This document shows, piece by piece, positions 39,661 through 49,101 of a DNA stretch of 64,000 nucleotides (within the stretch, counting starts at the first letter, position 1; every line of letters begins with the position of its first letter). The notes under the pieces were generated by a model, which was given only the letters and a program-made list of their open reading frames with translations, did not search any database and was not told the origin of the DNA. The DNA lies in NCBI RefSeq assembly GCF_900108245.1, contig NZ_FNUY01000002.1, forward strand, positions 434,001 to 498,000, written 5' to 3'. This DNA comes from Allobosea lathyri (GTDB taxonomy: Bacteria; Pseudomonadota; Alphaproteobacteria; Rhizobiales; Beijerinckiaceae). The position numbers and the translations under genes are program-made.

Positions 39661-41820
39661 TCAGGCCGCCCTCACCTGGGCGATGAACTGGTCGACGCGC
39701 GACTTCAGCGATTGAGCCAGGCCCGTCAGCTCGCTCGACGCACGCGACACCGCCGCAGCCGCCTCCGAGGTCTGCTGCGAAGCCGAGGAGACCAGGCTCG
39801 TCGCCTCGCCGATACGGCTGAACTCGCCGGTCGCGGCGCCGACATCGGCTACGATGGCATGGGTCACGCCATGCTGATGCCGCATCGTCTCGGCCGTTCG
39901 GCGCACCGCGTCGCTCAAGCCGCCGATCATGTCACGGATACCGGCGATGGCCTCGACGGTTGCCGACGTCGCCTGGTTCATCGTCGCGATCTGGCGCGAA
40001 ATGTCGTCGATGGCGCGCGCAGTCTGACCCGACAGCCCTTTCACCTCCAGGGCGACGACGGCGAAGCCGCGGCCGGCCTCACCGGCGCGGGCAGCCTCGA
40101 TGGTGGCGTTGAGTGCGAGAAGATTGGTCTGCGCCGCGATTTCCGAGATCAGGCCGATCACGTCCGACACGCGCGCAGCTCCGGTCGCAAGCGAATCGAC
40201 CACCGTCCCCATTTCGTCGGCATAGTCCTTGGCCGAGCGCGCGGAACGATCCGAAGACTGCACGTCGCTGTCGAGGCGATCGATAGCATGCCGCAATTCC
40301 TGCGCCGCGCCTTCGATAGAGCGGATGCTGGCAATCGCGCGCGAGGTCGAATCATGCACGGTGCCGGCGCTGGCCTGCGTCTGCCTTGCGCCGCTGGAGA
40401 GTTCGTTGGCGGTCACACTGAGCTCTTCGGCCGCAGCCGAGACAGCGCCCGTCACGCCCAGGATCGAGCGCTCCAGGTCGCTGGCGAGGTCGGAGAGCAA
40501 GGTGGCCCGCTGAAGCTGGCCTTCCCTGTCGCTCTCCTCTCGTTCGCGCCGTCGCGCCTCCTCGTCCTCAAGCAGATTCTCGCGAATGCGTTGCACCGCT
40601 CTGGCGATCGCGCCGATCTCGTCGCGACGATCCGCGCCTGGGATACGCATATTCGTCCGGCCCGCGGCAACGCCGGCCAGCGCCACGGCAAGGCCGCCGA
40701 TCGGCCGCGCCACCGAGAGACCGAGCACAAGCGCAACCAGCAGCAGCGGCCCGAGCACGCTCAGGCCGGCGACGAAGATCGCCCGGTCGATCTTCTTGAC
40801 GACGGCGAAGGCGGCCTCCTCCGGCTCCGTCAGCCACAGCAGCCATGTTGCATTGCCGATCCGCACCTCGCGGCCGGCGGCGACCAGGGGAGCGTCGTCC
40901 CGGCTGGTCAATTGCAGCATGTTTCCGCCGGCCGCCACGAGGCGGCGCTGATCCAGCGTTTCGCGGGGGGCCGAAGCCAGCCGGCGGGCAGCGGGATCCG
41001 ACCGCATGAAGCCGTCATTGCCGACGACATAAGTGCTGATGTCGCGCGAGGCCCCGGAAATCGTCGCCAGGACATTGTCGATGAAGGACGTGCTGATCGC
41101 GATGACGAGCGTGCCCATCTGTGCGTCGGAATCGTCTTCCACGCTCCTGAACTGCTGCGCCAGAAAGGCTCGGGGCTCACCACCGGCCAGATCATAGGGC
41201 GTGAAATCAAGAGCAACCTGCTCACCCGCAGGCGCAGTGGCTGCCGCGGCCACGACTTTGGCCAAATTGGTATCGGCCAGATCGGCCTCGCTCAGGAGCC
41301 TGCCGAATTCCGGGCCCTTGGTCACGCTGTAGACGACGCGCCCCTTGTGCGAGATCAGGAAGATATCGGCATAGTCGAACTGCTTCAGCGCGGCGAGATA
41401 GGTCTGGTGGATCGGGAGATGGCGCCAGGAATAGCCGTGCGGATGCCCGGCGCCTGTCCTGGTCATGCGCGCGTCCTGATCGAGCGAGGCGTCGCCACGG
41501 TAATACGACGTCACAGCTTTCAGATCGTGGGGACCGAGCTCCATCCATTTGCCGATTTCGTCGAGCGAACTGACGGCATAGGCGCTGCGCGCCTGGACGG
41601 ACAGCTCCGAACGCAGCCGATCCCAGCGGCGCTCGATGGCCTTGGCGTGGCTCTCAGCCAGCAGATTCAGGCGTTCATGGACGGCATCGCGCGCCCAGAC
41701 CGACACTGCGTGATAGGCCGACCAACCGACCGCGAGGGCCGCGAGGCAGGCCAGAGCGAGCATGGCGGCGGGTAGCCTTACCCTAAGGCTGAACAAGCTA
41801 CGCGTCTCCGGAAGCGGCAA
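39661..41820 (-). CDS. Methyl-accepting chemotaxis protein
   Basis: About 719 residues. One membrane helix near residues 15-36, a periplasmic sensor region of about 280 residues resembling a double-Cache domain ([12 protein letters not shown]), a second helix near residues 335-358, HAMP, then a long signalling coiled coil. Its tip holds [22 protein letters not shown] in outline and [15 protein letters not shown]. There is no C-terminal receptor-modification pentapeptide. The start is uncertain: TTG at 41820 is listed; TTG at 41796 or ATG at 41763 are alternatives. Ligand unknown. Confidence 0.88.
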   Translation of the reverse strand: MPLPETRSLFSLRVRLPAAMLALACLAALAVGWSAYHAVSVWARDAVHERLNLLAESHAKAIERRWDRLRSELSVQARSAYAVSSLDEIGKWMELGPHDLKAVTSYYRGDASLDQDARMTRTGAGHPHGYSWRHLPIHQTYLAALKQFDYADIFLISHKGRVVYSVTKGPEFGRLLSEADLADTNLAKVVAAAATAPAGEQVALDFTPYDLAGGEPRAFLAQQFRSVEDDSDAQMGTLVIAISTSFIDNVLATISGASRDISTYVVGNDGFMRSDPAARRLASAPRETLDQRRLVAAGGNMLQLTSRDDAPLVAAGREVRIGNATWLLWLTEPEEAAFAVVKKIDRAIFVAGLSVLGPLLLVALVLGLSVARPIGGLAVALAGVAAGRTNMRIPGADRRDEIGAIARAVQRIRENLLEDEEARRREREESDREGQLQRATLLSDLASDLERSILGVTGAVSAAAEELSVTANELSSGARQTQASAGTVHDSTSRAIASIRSIEGAAQELRHAIDRLDSDVQSSDRSARSAKDYADEMGTVVDSLATGAARVSDVIGLISEIAAQTNLLALNATIEAARAGEAGRGFAVVALEVKGLSGQTARAIDDISRQIATMNQATSATVEAIAGIRDMIGGLSDAVRRTAETMRHQHGVTHAIVADVGAATGEFSRIGEATSLVSSASQQTSEAAAAVSRASSELTGLAQSLKSRVDQFIAQVRAA

Positions 41821-41868
41821 GTTCCGAAGAGTGAGGCGTGTTTGGTTAAATTTCGTTGAAGAGACCGG

Positions 41869-41991
41869 TCAAACCAGAGGCATCAAAGCTGCAAGCGCGG
41901 CGGCGCTGCCAACGATGACCGACAGGAAGACGAGCAATGACGCCGCAACGGATATCCGGCGAGGACTGATGTAACGCGGATCGACCTGCAT
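41869..41991 (-). CDS. Small membrane protein (40 residues), candidate
   Basis: ATG at 41991, TGA at 41869. MQVDPRYISPRRISVAASLL opens a basic cytoplasmic start, then a hydrophobic helix rich in Val, Leu and Ala to the end (ALMPLV). AGAGG is seven bases upstream of the ATG. It lies in the 324-base gap between the chemoreceptor and the ABC-F gene, both of which point away from it in part. Family unknown. Confidence 0.5.
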   Translation of the reverse strand: MQVDPRYISPRRISVAASLLVFLSVIVGSAAALAALMPLV

Positions 41992-42144
41992 GGTTTGCCT
42001 CTGCGAATCGCGGAAACCTCCGCTTCCTTTGCGTGAAGCGATGAGCCGGCTGCCTGAAGGCGGCAGCGTGGCGAAAACATGGCTGGCCTGCCGTGGACGG
42101 TTTCTCGATTGCATTGGGGCCCGCTTCACGCCTAAACCCCCGCC

Positions 42145-44025
42145 ATGCTTACCTTGAACGACATCACCTACCGTCTCGGCGAACGGTTGCTCCTCGACCA
42201 TGCCAGCGCCTCCCTGCCCGATGGCTCGCGTGTCGGGCTCGTCGGCCGCAACGGCACTGGGAAAACCACGCTGTTCCGCATCATCACCGGCGATCTCTCG
42301 CCGGAAGGCGGCAGCGTCAGCCTACCCAAGGGCCGGCGCATCGGCGGCGTGGCGCAGGAAGCGCCGGGCGGCCCCGAAACGCTGATCGAAGTCGTGCTGG
42401 CAGCCGACACCGAGCGCGCCGCGCTGATGGCTGAATCCGAGACGGCCAAGGACCCGCACCGCATCGCCGAAATCGAAACCCGGCTCGCGGACATCAATGC
42501 CCATTCCGCTCCGGCCCGCGCCGCGACCGTGCTGCATGGGCTCGGCTTCAATGAGGAGGCCCAGCAGCGGCCCTGCTCCGACTTCTCGGGCGGCTGGCGC
42601 ATGCGCGTCGCGCTCGCAGCTGTGCTGTTCTCCGAGCCCGACCTGCTCCTGCTCGACGAACCGACCAACTATCTCGATCTCGAAGGCACGCTCTGGCTCT
42701 ACGACTATCTCGAGCGCTATCCGCACACCGTTCTGGTCGTCAGCCATGATCGCGAACTGCTCGACACCTGCGTCGACCACATCCTGCATCTCGACCAGGG
42801 CAAGCTGACGATCTATCGCGGCGGCTATACCTCCTTCGCCAAGCAGCGCGCCGAAAAGCAGATGCAGCTCTCGAAGGCGCGCGAAAAGCAGGACGCCGAG
42901 CGCAAGCATCTCCAGGCCTTCGTCGACCGCTTCAAGGCCAAGGCCTCGAAGGCGCGTCAGGCGCAGTCGCGCGTCAAGCGGCTGGAGAAGATGGAGTCGA
43001 TCGCAACTATCGTCGACCGCGACGTGCAGCCCTTCAGCCTGCCGGGCCCCGAGCGCCCGCTGTCGCCACCGATGATCGTTCTGAACAATGCCAGCGCGGG
43101 TTATGGCGACCGCACCGTGCTGTCGAAGCTCAATCTGACGCTTCTGCCCGACGACCGCATCGCGCTCCTCGGCTCCAACGGCAACGGCAAGTCCACCTTC
43201 TGCAAATTGATCGGTGGGCGTCTGCCGCCCCTCACCGGCGAGATGCGCCGCTCGTCGAAACTGGAAACGGCCTATTTCGCCCAGCATCAGCTCGACGAAC
43301 TACGCATGGAGGATACGCCGGTTGCGCATCTGCGCGACCTGATGCCCGACGCGCCCGAGGCCAAGGTCCGCGCCAAGGCAGCGCAGATCGGCTTTCCCGC
43401 GCAAAAGGCCGAGACGCCGGTTAAGAACCTCTCGGGCGGCGAGAAGGCGCGATTGATGCTGGGCCTGGCGGCGTTCGGCGGCCCGCATCTGCTGATCCTC
43501 GACGAGCCGACGAACCATCTCGACATCGACAGCCGCACGGCATTGGTCAATGCGATCAACGACTATCCCGGCGCCGTCATCCTCGTCAGCCACGACCGCT
43601 TCCTGATCGAATCCTGCGCCGACCGGCTCTGGCTGGTGGGCGACGGCACAGTGAAGAATTTCGACGGCGACATGGAGGACTATCGCAGCTTCGTGCTCGG
43701 CACCGCCAAGGCGGCCAAGCGCGAGAAGTCCACGACCGATGCAGCCTCGTCGGGCAATGGCAAGGCAGACGAGCGCAAGGGCGCGGCGGTCAAGCGCGTC
43801 GCACAGGGCCCGTTGCGCCAGAAGCTCAATCTCGCCGAGGCGAAGATCGCCAAGCTGACCGGGCTGATCGAAAAGGTCGACGGCGTGCTCGGCAACGGCT
43901 CGGCCTTCGCCCGCGATCCCGAGAAGGCCCGCCTCCTGTCGCGCCAGCGCGCGGATCTGGCCGAGGCGCTTGCGGCCGCCGAGGAAGAATGGCTGGGCCT
44001 GAGCGAGGAGCTCGAGAACGCCTGA
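42145..44025 (+). CDS. uup: ABC-F family ATPase (Uup-like)
   Basis: 626-residue soluble protein with two ATP-binding cassettes and no membrane segments. Cassette 1: GRNGTGKTT, FSGGWRMRVALA, LLLLDEPTNYLD. Cassette 2: GSNGNGKST, LSGGEKARLMLG, LILDEPTNHLD. A charged linker (about residues 240-300) and a C-terminal coiled-coil arm (about 550-626) resemble Uup. ABC-F proteins act on the ribosome or in DNA repair; Uup-type is favoured over EttA because of the C-terminal arm. No Shine-Dalgarno is evident before the ATG. Confidence 0.9.
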   Translation: MLTLNDITYRLGERLLLDHASASLPDGSRVGLVGRNGTGKTTLFRIITGDLSPEGGSVSLPKGRRIGGVAQEAPGGPETLIEVVLAADTERAALMAESETAKDPHRIAEIETRLADINAHSAPARAATVLHGLGFNEEAQQRPCSDFSGGWRMRVALAAVLFSEPDLLLLDEPTNYLDLEGTLWLYDYLERYPHTVLVVSHDRELLDTCVDHILHLDQGKLTIYRGGYTSFAKQRAEKQMQLSKAREKQDAERKHLQAFVDRFKAKASKARQAQSRVKRLEKMESIATIVDRDVQPFSLPGPERPLSPPMIVLNNASAGYGDRTVLSKLNLTLLPDDRIALLGSNGNGKSTFCKLIGGRLPPLTGEMRRSSKLETAYFAQHQLDELRMEDTPVAHLRDLMPDAPEAKVRAKAAQIGFPAQKAETPVKNLSGGEKARLMLGLAAFGGPHLLILDEPTNHLDIDSRTALVNAINDYPGAVILVSHDRFLIESCADRLWLVGDGTVKNFDGDMEDYRSFVLGTAKAAKREKSTTDAASSGNGKADERKGAAVKRVAQGPLRQKLNLAEAKIAKLTGLIEKVDGVLGNGSAFARDPEKARLLSRQRADLAEALAAAEEEWLGLSEELENA

Positions 44026-44060
44026 GGCAGCAAATGGCTGCTGCCTTGGGACGGAAACCC

Positions 44061-44204
44061 GCCGTCATTCCGGGGCTTCGCGGAGCGAAGAGCCCAGAAC
44101 CGATGCGTTTCGTCACCGGGGCTACACTGTCGGAGCGCTCTTTGGAAAGCCTCAGCGGTTCTGGATTCCGGGCTCAGGCCTGTGGCCTGCCCCGGAATGA
44201 CGGC
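44061..44204. repeat. Intergenic palindromic repeat element (144 bp)
   Basis: The element has perfect 16-bp inverted ends, GCCGTCATTCCGGGGC at 44061-44076 and its complement at 44189-44204. Inner arms (AGCCCAGAACC near 44090-44100 and GGTTCTGG near 44157) extend the fold. Intergenic repeats with this GTCATTCCGGGG edge are, to my knowledge, widespread in Bradyrhizobium-like genomes. It lies between convergent genes and may also act as a terminator. Confidence 0.8.
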
Positions 44205-44230
44205 GCTGTTCCGTTCAAGAACGGCAGGCC

Positions 44231-44629
44231 CTAGCCCTGCCCGGGCTTCAGAATCCGGTCCAGGCGGTTGTCGATGAACATGTAGATCTCGCGACCGCCT
44301 GGCTCGGCATAGAGCACCTGCGTTTCGCGCTGGCCCTTGCCGCTCTCGCCGACCAGCACGTCGGTCGGCCGCGTGCCCTTGAGCTTGACGAGCTCGCATT
44401 CGGTGATGCCCGGCGCGATCTCCTTGGGCAGTGGGCGTGTCGAAGGGTCGAGCGAAACATCCGCACTGCATTCGCCATCGGGCAGCAGGCGCGCCTCCTG
44501 CGTCGAGACGCTGGCGGTCACGCTGCTTGTGCGCGAGCCCTTGTCATCGGATGTGAAGGCGAAACCGCCCATGTCGACGGAGCAACCCCCGAGGACAACG
44601 GCACAGGCGAACAGAATCGGCAGGTTCAC
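44231..44629 (-). CDS. Putative lipoprotein
   Basis: 132 residues from a GTG start. The N terminus (VNLPILFACAVVLGGC) is a lipoprotein signal with lipobox LGGC, lipidated Cys16. The rest is a small soluble domain with SADVSLDPSTRPLP and ILKPGQG at the end; I do not recognise a family with known function. GTG at 44629 overlaps the holC stop (GTGA) and has GGGAG upstream, so it is coupled to holC. The longer frame to 44707 lies within holC. Confidence 0.75.
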   Translation of the reverse strand: MNLPILFACAVVLGGCSVDMGGFAFTSDDKGSRTSSVTASVSTQEARLLPDGECSADVSLDPSTRPLPKEIAPGITECELVKLKGTRPTDVLVGESGKGQRETQVLYAEPGGREIYMFIDNRLDRILKPGQG

Positions 44630-45078
44630 GCTTTTTTCTCCCAGCGGCCGGTTTCGTCCTGCTGCCAGTAGCTGGCGGCAAGGCCCGAGGCCCTGGCCTT
44701 CTTCCAATCCTCGCGCGCAGCTGTCAGCGCGTCGGGATCGTCACCATCGAATATCAGTACCACGCGCTCGTAATCCTGCATTGAGTCGGGAATACGGACG
44801 CCCTCGGCGCAGATCCTGACCTGGGCGGCATTGGGGTTGTGGCCCTGCGTCGTCAGCACGATGGGGTTTTGCGCCGCATCCGCTTCCATGGCCGTGACAT
44901 GAGGCAGGAAGCTCTCGTCGGAATAGGCCCAGAGATGGTCGTCGAGCGCGCTCAGCCGCTCCTGGCTGGAGACTTCGACAACGACGTTCTGGCCGCGCGC
45001 CAGCGCCCGGTCGAGAATGGTCGGCAAGACCTGCTCGAGCGGCCGGGACTGGAGATGGAAGAACAGGATTTCAGCCAT
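44626..45078 (-). CDS. holC: DNA polymerase III subunit chi
   Basis: 150 residues. Clamp-loader-associated subunit that contacts SSB. MAEILFFHLQSRPLEQVLP is the typical start, followed by DDHLWAYSDESFLPH and RVVLIFDGDD. It follows pepA by 49 bases, the usual pepA-holC pair, and overlaps the lipoprotein gene by 4 bases. Confidence 0.93.
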   Translation of the reverse strand: MAEILFFHLQSRPLEQVLPTILDRALARGQNVVVEVSSQERLSALDDHLWAYSDESFLPHVTAMEADAAQNPIVLTTQGHNPNAAQVRICAEGVRIPDSMQDYERVVLIFDGDDPDALTAAREDWKKARASGLAASYWQQDETGRWEKKA

Positions 45079-45127
45079 CGAAATCCTTTCCCCTCAACGC
45101 TTTGTCAAAGCAAGCTGTGAAATCGAA

Positions 45128-46621
45128 TCAGCTCTCGTAATGGTCCGACACCAGCCGGTCGAGCAGACGCACGCCCCAGCCCGAGCCCCAGGAACGGTTG
45201 GTCTCAGAATTCGGCGAGCTCATGCCGGTCCCGGCGATGTCGAGATGCACCCATGGGATGTCGTTGACATGGCGCTGAAGGAACTGGGCGGCGGTGATCG
45301 AGCCGCCGTGACGGCCCGCCGCGTTCTTCATGTCGGCGAATTTCGAGTCGATCATCTTGTCGTAGGCCTTGCCGAGCGGCATGCGCCAGACCGTCTCGCC
45401 CGTCTCCTTGCCGGCGACCGCGAGCCTCTCGGCCAATTCGTCGCTGTTTGAGAACAGCCCGGCGTGCTCCTGGGCAAGAGCAACCAGGATCGCACCGGTC
45501 AGGGTCGCGAGGTTGATCATGAAGCGCGGCTGGTACTGCTCCTGCGTGTACCAGAGCACGTCGGCCAGAACGAGGCGGCCTTCCGCGTCGGTGTTGATGA
45601 TTTCGATGGTCTGGCCCGACAGCGAGGTCACGATATCGCCGGGCCGCTGGGCATTGCCGTCAGGCATGTTCTCGACAAGGCCGATCACGCCGATCGCGTT
45701 GACCTTGGCCTTGCGGGCGGCAAGCGCGTGCATCAGGCCGGTCACGCAGGCAGCGCCCGCCATGTCGCCCTTCATGTCCTCCATCCCGGCGCCGGGCTTG
45801 AGCGAGACGCCGCCGGTATCGAAGGTCACGCCCTTGCCGACGAATGCTACGGGCTGGGTGCCGCTCTTGGCGCCGTTCCAGCGCATGACGACGACGCGGC
45901 TCTCGCGGCGCGAGCCCTGCCCCACGGCGAGCAGAGCGCGCATCCCGATCTTGCGAAGTTGCTTCTCGTCGAGGATCTCGATCTCGACACCGAGCTTCTC
46001 GAGCTTCGCGGCACGGTCGGCGAACTCCTCGGGAAACAGGACATTGGGCGGCTCGTTGACGAGATCGCGCGCCAGATTGACGCCGGCAGCAATCGCGTCG
46101 CGCGCCTTCAGCGCCTTCTTGGTTGGCGCGGGATCGGCCGCACGCAATGTCACGGTGATCGGCTCGGCCTCGTCGGCCTCCTTGCTCTTGGTCTTGTACT
46201 GATCGAACGCATAGGTTCGCAGCCGCATGCCCAATGCCAGTTCGGCCGCCTGGTCGCCGCTCAATTCTGCGTCCGGCAGGCTGAGAATCACATCGGCGCT
46301 GCGGCCATGGCCGAGACGGCCGGCGATAGCGCCGCCGAGCTTGGCGAAATCGAGCTTTCCGCGCTCGGCTTCCGGCCCGGTCCCGACCACGATCAGCCGC
46401 TCATAGCCTGCGCCATCGGGAGCAAGCAGCGTCAGGGTGGAAAGCGCCTTGCCCTTGAAGCGCTCGGCTGCAGCGGCCCGCGCCAGCAGGCCATGGGCAC
46501 CCTCGCCCAGCCACTCCTCGGCCGCTCGCGGCGGGGTCACCGCATCCGAGACGAGGATCACGAGATCCTGACCGGCAATCGCGTTCAGGGCTTTGATCTC
46601 GAGCTTCAGGCGCTGCGACAT
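45128..46621 (-). CDS. pepA: Leucyl aminopeptidase (M17)
   Basis: 497 residues. Manganese/zinc-dependent aminopeptidase. The M17 signature NTDAEGRL is present, with [10 protein letters not shown] and [16 protein letters not shown] supplying metal ligands. ATG at 46621 gives the standard N terminus ([12 protein letters not shown]); the frame continues open to 47638 over lptF and is only a shadow there. Divergent from lptF across 159 bases. Confidence 0.95.
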   Translation of the reverse strand: MSQRLKLEIKALNAIAGQDLVILVSDAVTPPRAAEEWLGEGAHGLLARAAAAERFKGKALSTLTLLAPDGAGYERLIVVGTGPEAERGKLDFAKLGGAIAGRLGHGRSADVILSLPDAELSGDQAAELALGMRLRTYAFDQYKTKSKEADEAEPITVTLRAADPAPTKKALKARDAIAAGVNLARDLVNEPPNVLFPEEFADRAAKLEKLGVEIEILDEKQLRKIGMRALLAVGQGSRRESRVVVMRWNGAKSGTQPVAFVGKGVTFDTGGVSLKPGAGMEDMKGDMAGAACVTGLMHALAARKAKVNAIGVIGLVENMPDGNAQRPGDIVTSLSGQTIEIINTDAEGRLVLADVLWYTQEQYQPRFMINLATLTGAILVALAQEHAGLFSNSDELAERLAVAGKETGETVWRMPLGKAYDKMIDSKFADMKNAAGRHGGSITAAQFLQRHVNDIPWVHLDIAGTGMSSPNSETNRSWGSGWGVRLLDRLVSDHYES

Positions 46622-46740
46622 GATCCGCTCACAATGTTGCGAAAAAGGCTTGGGGGAAGGACGAACTGGTTTGCCGCAAGCAATTCCTGTTTGCGCCATC
46701 ATTGCGCCTATACCATAGGGTGTGTTCGTCGAACCACCCA

Positions 46741-46761
46741 CAGGGAGCATCCGTCTCCCTG
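46741..46761 (+). promoter_or_regulatory. Hairpin in the lptF leader
   Basis: CAGGGAG-CATCCGT-CTCCCTG forms a 7-bp stem ending 19 bases before the lptF GTG. Confidence 0.35.
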
Positions 46762-46780
46762 CCCAATCGGAAGCCCAAGC

Positions 46781-47974
46781 GTGATCCTTCAGCGCCTCGA
46801 CCGCTACATCCTGAAGATCGCCACGGTCGCGGCCATCGTCCTGCTCGTCGGGCTGACGAGCGTGATCTGGGTGACGCAGGCGCTTCGCGAGGTCGACCTG
46901 ATCACCGGCAAGGGTCAGACGATCCTGATCTTCTTCACGGTGACGCTGCTTTCGCTGCCGGCCCTGATCGGCGGCATCGCGCCTGTCGCGCTGTTCATGG
47001 CGACGCTCTACACGCTGAACCGGCTCAACAGCGATTCCGAGCTGATCGTGATGAATGCCGCGGGCGTAGCGCCGCACCGCATCGCCCGCCCCTTCCTCGT
47101 GCTGACGATCGCGACCTCGCTGCTGGTGTGCTGGATGACGCTGTCGGTCATGCCCGCGGGGTTTCGGATGCTGCGCGACCTGATCACGCTCATCCGCGCC
47201 GATTTCGTCGCCAATGTCGTCAAGGAAGGCCAGTTCGCCTCGCTCGATTCCGGCGTGACCTTCCATTATCGGGAGAAGTCCGGCGACGCGCTGGTCGGCA
47301 TTTTCATGCAGGATCGGCGCGATCCGAACCAGCCATCGATCTATATCGCAGAGCGTGGCCGCACGGTCGATGTCGACGGCAGCAGCTTCCTGATGCTGGA
47401 AAAGGGCACGATCCAGCGCGAGACCAAGCACACGGATACGACCTCCATCATCTCCTTCGAGCGCTATGCGCTCAATCTGTCGGCTCTCTCGGGCGACGCC
47501 ACTGGCGGCGCCGGCGAAGGCGATGGCGACAGGGTCGTCTACAAACCGCGCGAGCGCTCGACCTGGCAATTGCTCAACCAGGATACCAACGAGCCCTACT
47601 ACAAATTCCAGGAAGGCCGTTTTCGAGCGGAGCTGCATAATCGCCTCTCGGCCCCGCTTTATCCGATCGCGTTCATGCTGATCGCCTTCGCCGCAATCGG
47701 CGAAGCGCGCACGACGCGCCAGGGGCGGGCCGTCGCAATCCAGGCGGCGATCCTTATCGTCGGGGCGACACGCATTGCCGCTTATGCCGCCTGGACGGCG
47801 AGCGTCCGCTCGAGCTTTGCCGCCATGCTCCTGTACATCCTGCCCGTGGTGGCCATCGTGCTTGCGACATTCGTCATTCTGTTCGCAGAACGCCTCCGAC
47901 CGGTGCTGGGGCGCATGACCGCGCCATTGCTGCTGCCCTTCACCGCGCTGGCCGCGAAACTCAGGCGCGCCTGA
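46781..47974 (+). CDS. lptF: LPS export ABC transporter permease LptF
   Basis: 397 residues with a YjgP/YjgQ layout: membrane helices near residues 13-35, 52-77 and 97-120, a periplasmic beta-jellyroll domain (about 130-280) and three C-terminal helices. GTG at 46781 is chosen, with GGAAG eight bases upstream; the open frame from 45464 is antisense to pepA. With LptG and LptB it lifts LPS out of the inner membrane. It overlaps lptG by one base (TGATG). Confidence 0.93.
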   Translation: MILQRLDRYILKIATVAAIVLLVGLTSVIWVTQALREVDLITGKGQTILIFFTVTLLSLPALIGGIAPVALFMATLYTLNRLNSDSELIVMNAAGVAPHRIARPFLVLTIATSLLVCWMTLSVMPAGFRMLRDLITLIRADFVANVVKEGQFASLDSGVTFHYREKSGDALVGIFMQDRRDPNQPSIYIAERGRTVDVDGSSFLMLEKGTIQRETKHTDTTSIISFERYALNLSALSGDATGGAGEGDGDRVVYKPRERSTWQLLNQDTNEPYYKFQEGRFRAELHNRLSAPLYPIAFMLIAFAAIGEARTTRQGRAVAIQAAILIVGATRIAAYAAWTASVRSSFAAMLLYILPVVAIVLATFVILFAERLRPVLGRMTAPLLLPFTALAAKLRRA

Positions 47975-49065
47975 TGCTGCTCACATCGACTTTTGGTCGC
48001 TATCTGACCAAGCGCTTCGCGCGGGCTATCATCGGCGTGTTCAGCACGTTCTTCTTCCTGATCGGGACGCTGGATTTCGTCGAACTGATGCGCCGCGCCG
48101 GCGATTCGCCGGTCGCCACGACGCCGCTGATCGTGCAACTCGCGCTCTTCAGGGCGCCAAGCGTGGCCGAGCAGATCTTCCCGTTCGCTGCCCTGTTCGG
48201 CGGCATGTTCGCGCTGCTGACATTGAGCCGAAAGCTCGAACTTGTCGTCGCCCGGGCTGTTGGCGTTTCCGCCTGGCAGTTCCTGCAGCCCGCCGTTGTC
48301 GTGGCCGGCGTGCTGGGGCTGGTTTCGATCCTGATCTATAATCCTGCGGCAGCCGAAATGAAGCGGCGGGCATCGGCGCTCGAGATGAAGCTGTTCGTCC
48401 GTGCGGGCCAGTCGACGGCCAGTGCGCCGGAAATCTGGCTTCGACAGCGCAGCGTCGATGGCCAGGCCATCATCCGGGCGGCCGGCGCGCTGCCTGATGG
48501 CGACGGTCTGTCGCAGGTCGCGATCTTCAACTTCTCGCCGGGCGGCGGCTTCAGCGAGCGGATCGACGCCAGGCAGGCCGTGCTCCGTCCCGGCTATTGG
48601 GAATTGACGGATGCGCGCGTCGTCTCCGCCACGGAAGAGCCACAGAATTACAAGAGCTATGTGCTGGCCACGACATTGGAGCCCGATCAGGTGAGGCAGA
48701 GTTTTACCCCACCGGATGCTGTCGGCTTCTGGTCGATGCCGACCGTCATCGAACGCACGCAACGGGCCGGGCTCGACACCACGCGCTATGAGCTGCGCTA
48801 TCAATCGCTCATGGCGCGACCATTGCTGCTCATCGCGATGGTGCTGGTGGCCGCATCCGTTTCCTTAAGATTTTTCAGGTTTGGTGGTGTGACCAGACTG
48901 GTGGTAGGTGGTGTGGCGGCGGGCTTCGTGCTCTATGTTGCGACGCAACTGTCGGAGGAACTCGGGTCGTCGGGAATCGTCAATCCGGTGGTCGCGGCGT
49001 GGTTGCCGGCGACCTTGGGGACGATGCTCGGCGCCCTTGCACTCCTTCATCAGGAAGACGGGTGA
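47974..49065 (+). CDS. lptG: LPS export ABC transporter permease LptG
   Basis: 363 residues, same fold as Lpt[20 protein letters not shown] start, helices near residues 16-36, 55-80 and 95-115, jellyroll, then three helices after residue 270. It pairs with LptF; LptB is encoded elsewhere. The stop lies 36 bases before the lptD ATG. Confidence 0.94.
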   Translation: MLLTSTFGRYLTKRFARAIIGVFSTFFFLIGTLDFVELMRRAGDSPVATTPLIVQLALFRAPSVAEQIFPFAALFGGMFALLTLSRKLELVVARAVGVSAWQFLQPAVVVAGVLGLVSILIYNPAAAEMKRRASALEMKLFVRAGQSTASAPEIWLRQRSVDGQAIIRAAGALPDGDGLSQVAIFNFSPGGGFSERIDARQAVLRPGYWELTDARVVSATEEPQNYKSYVLATTLEPDQVRQSFTPPDAVGFWSMPTVIERTQRAGLDTTRYELRYQSLMARPLLLIAMVLVAASVSLRFFRFGGVTRLVVGGVAAGFVLYVATQLSEELGSSGIVNPVVAAWLPATLGTMLGALALLHQEDG

Positions 49066-49101
49066 TCGTACTGTGCCTATGGTTAATTTAGGGTTGAGCG
49101 T

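Noticed and set aside
46622..47638. Open extension of pepA over lptF on the minus strand
   Set aside because: The conserved pepA start is at 46621; the extension is antisense to lptF codons.
49083..49097. TTAA-N7-TTGA, a near CtrA box before lptD
   Set aside because: One half-site has a mismatch and no extended motif; chance is likely.
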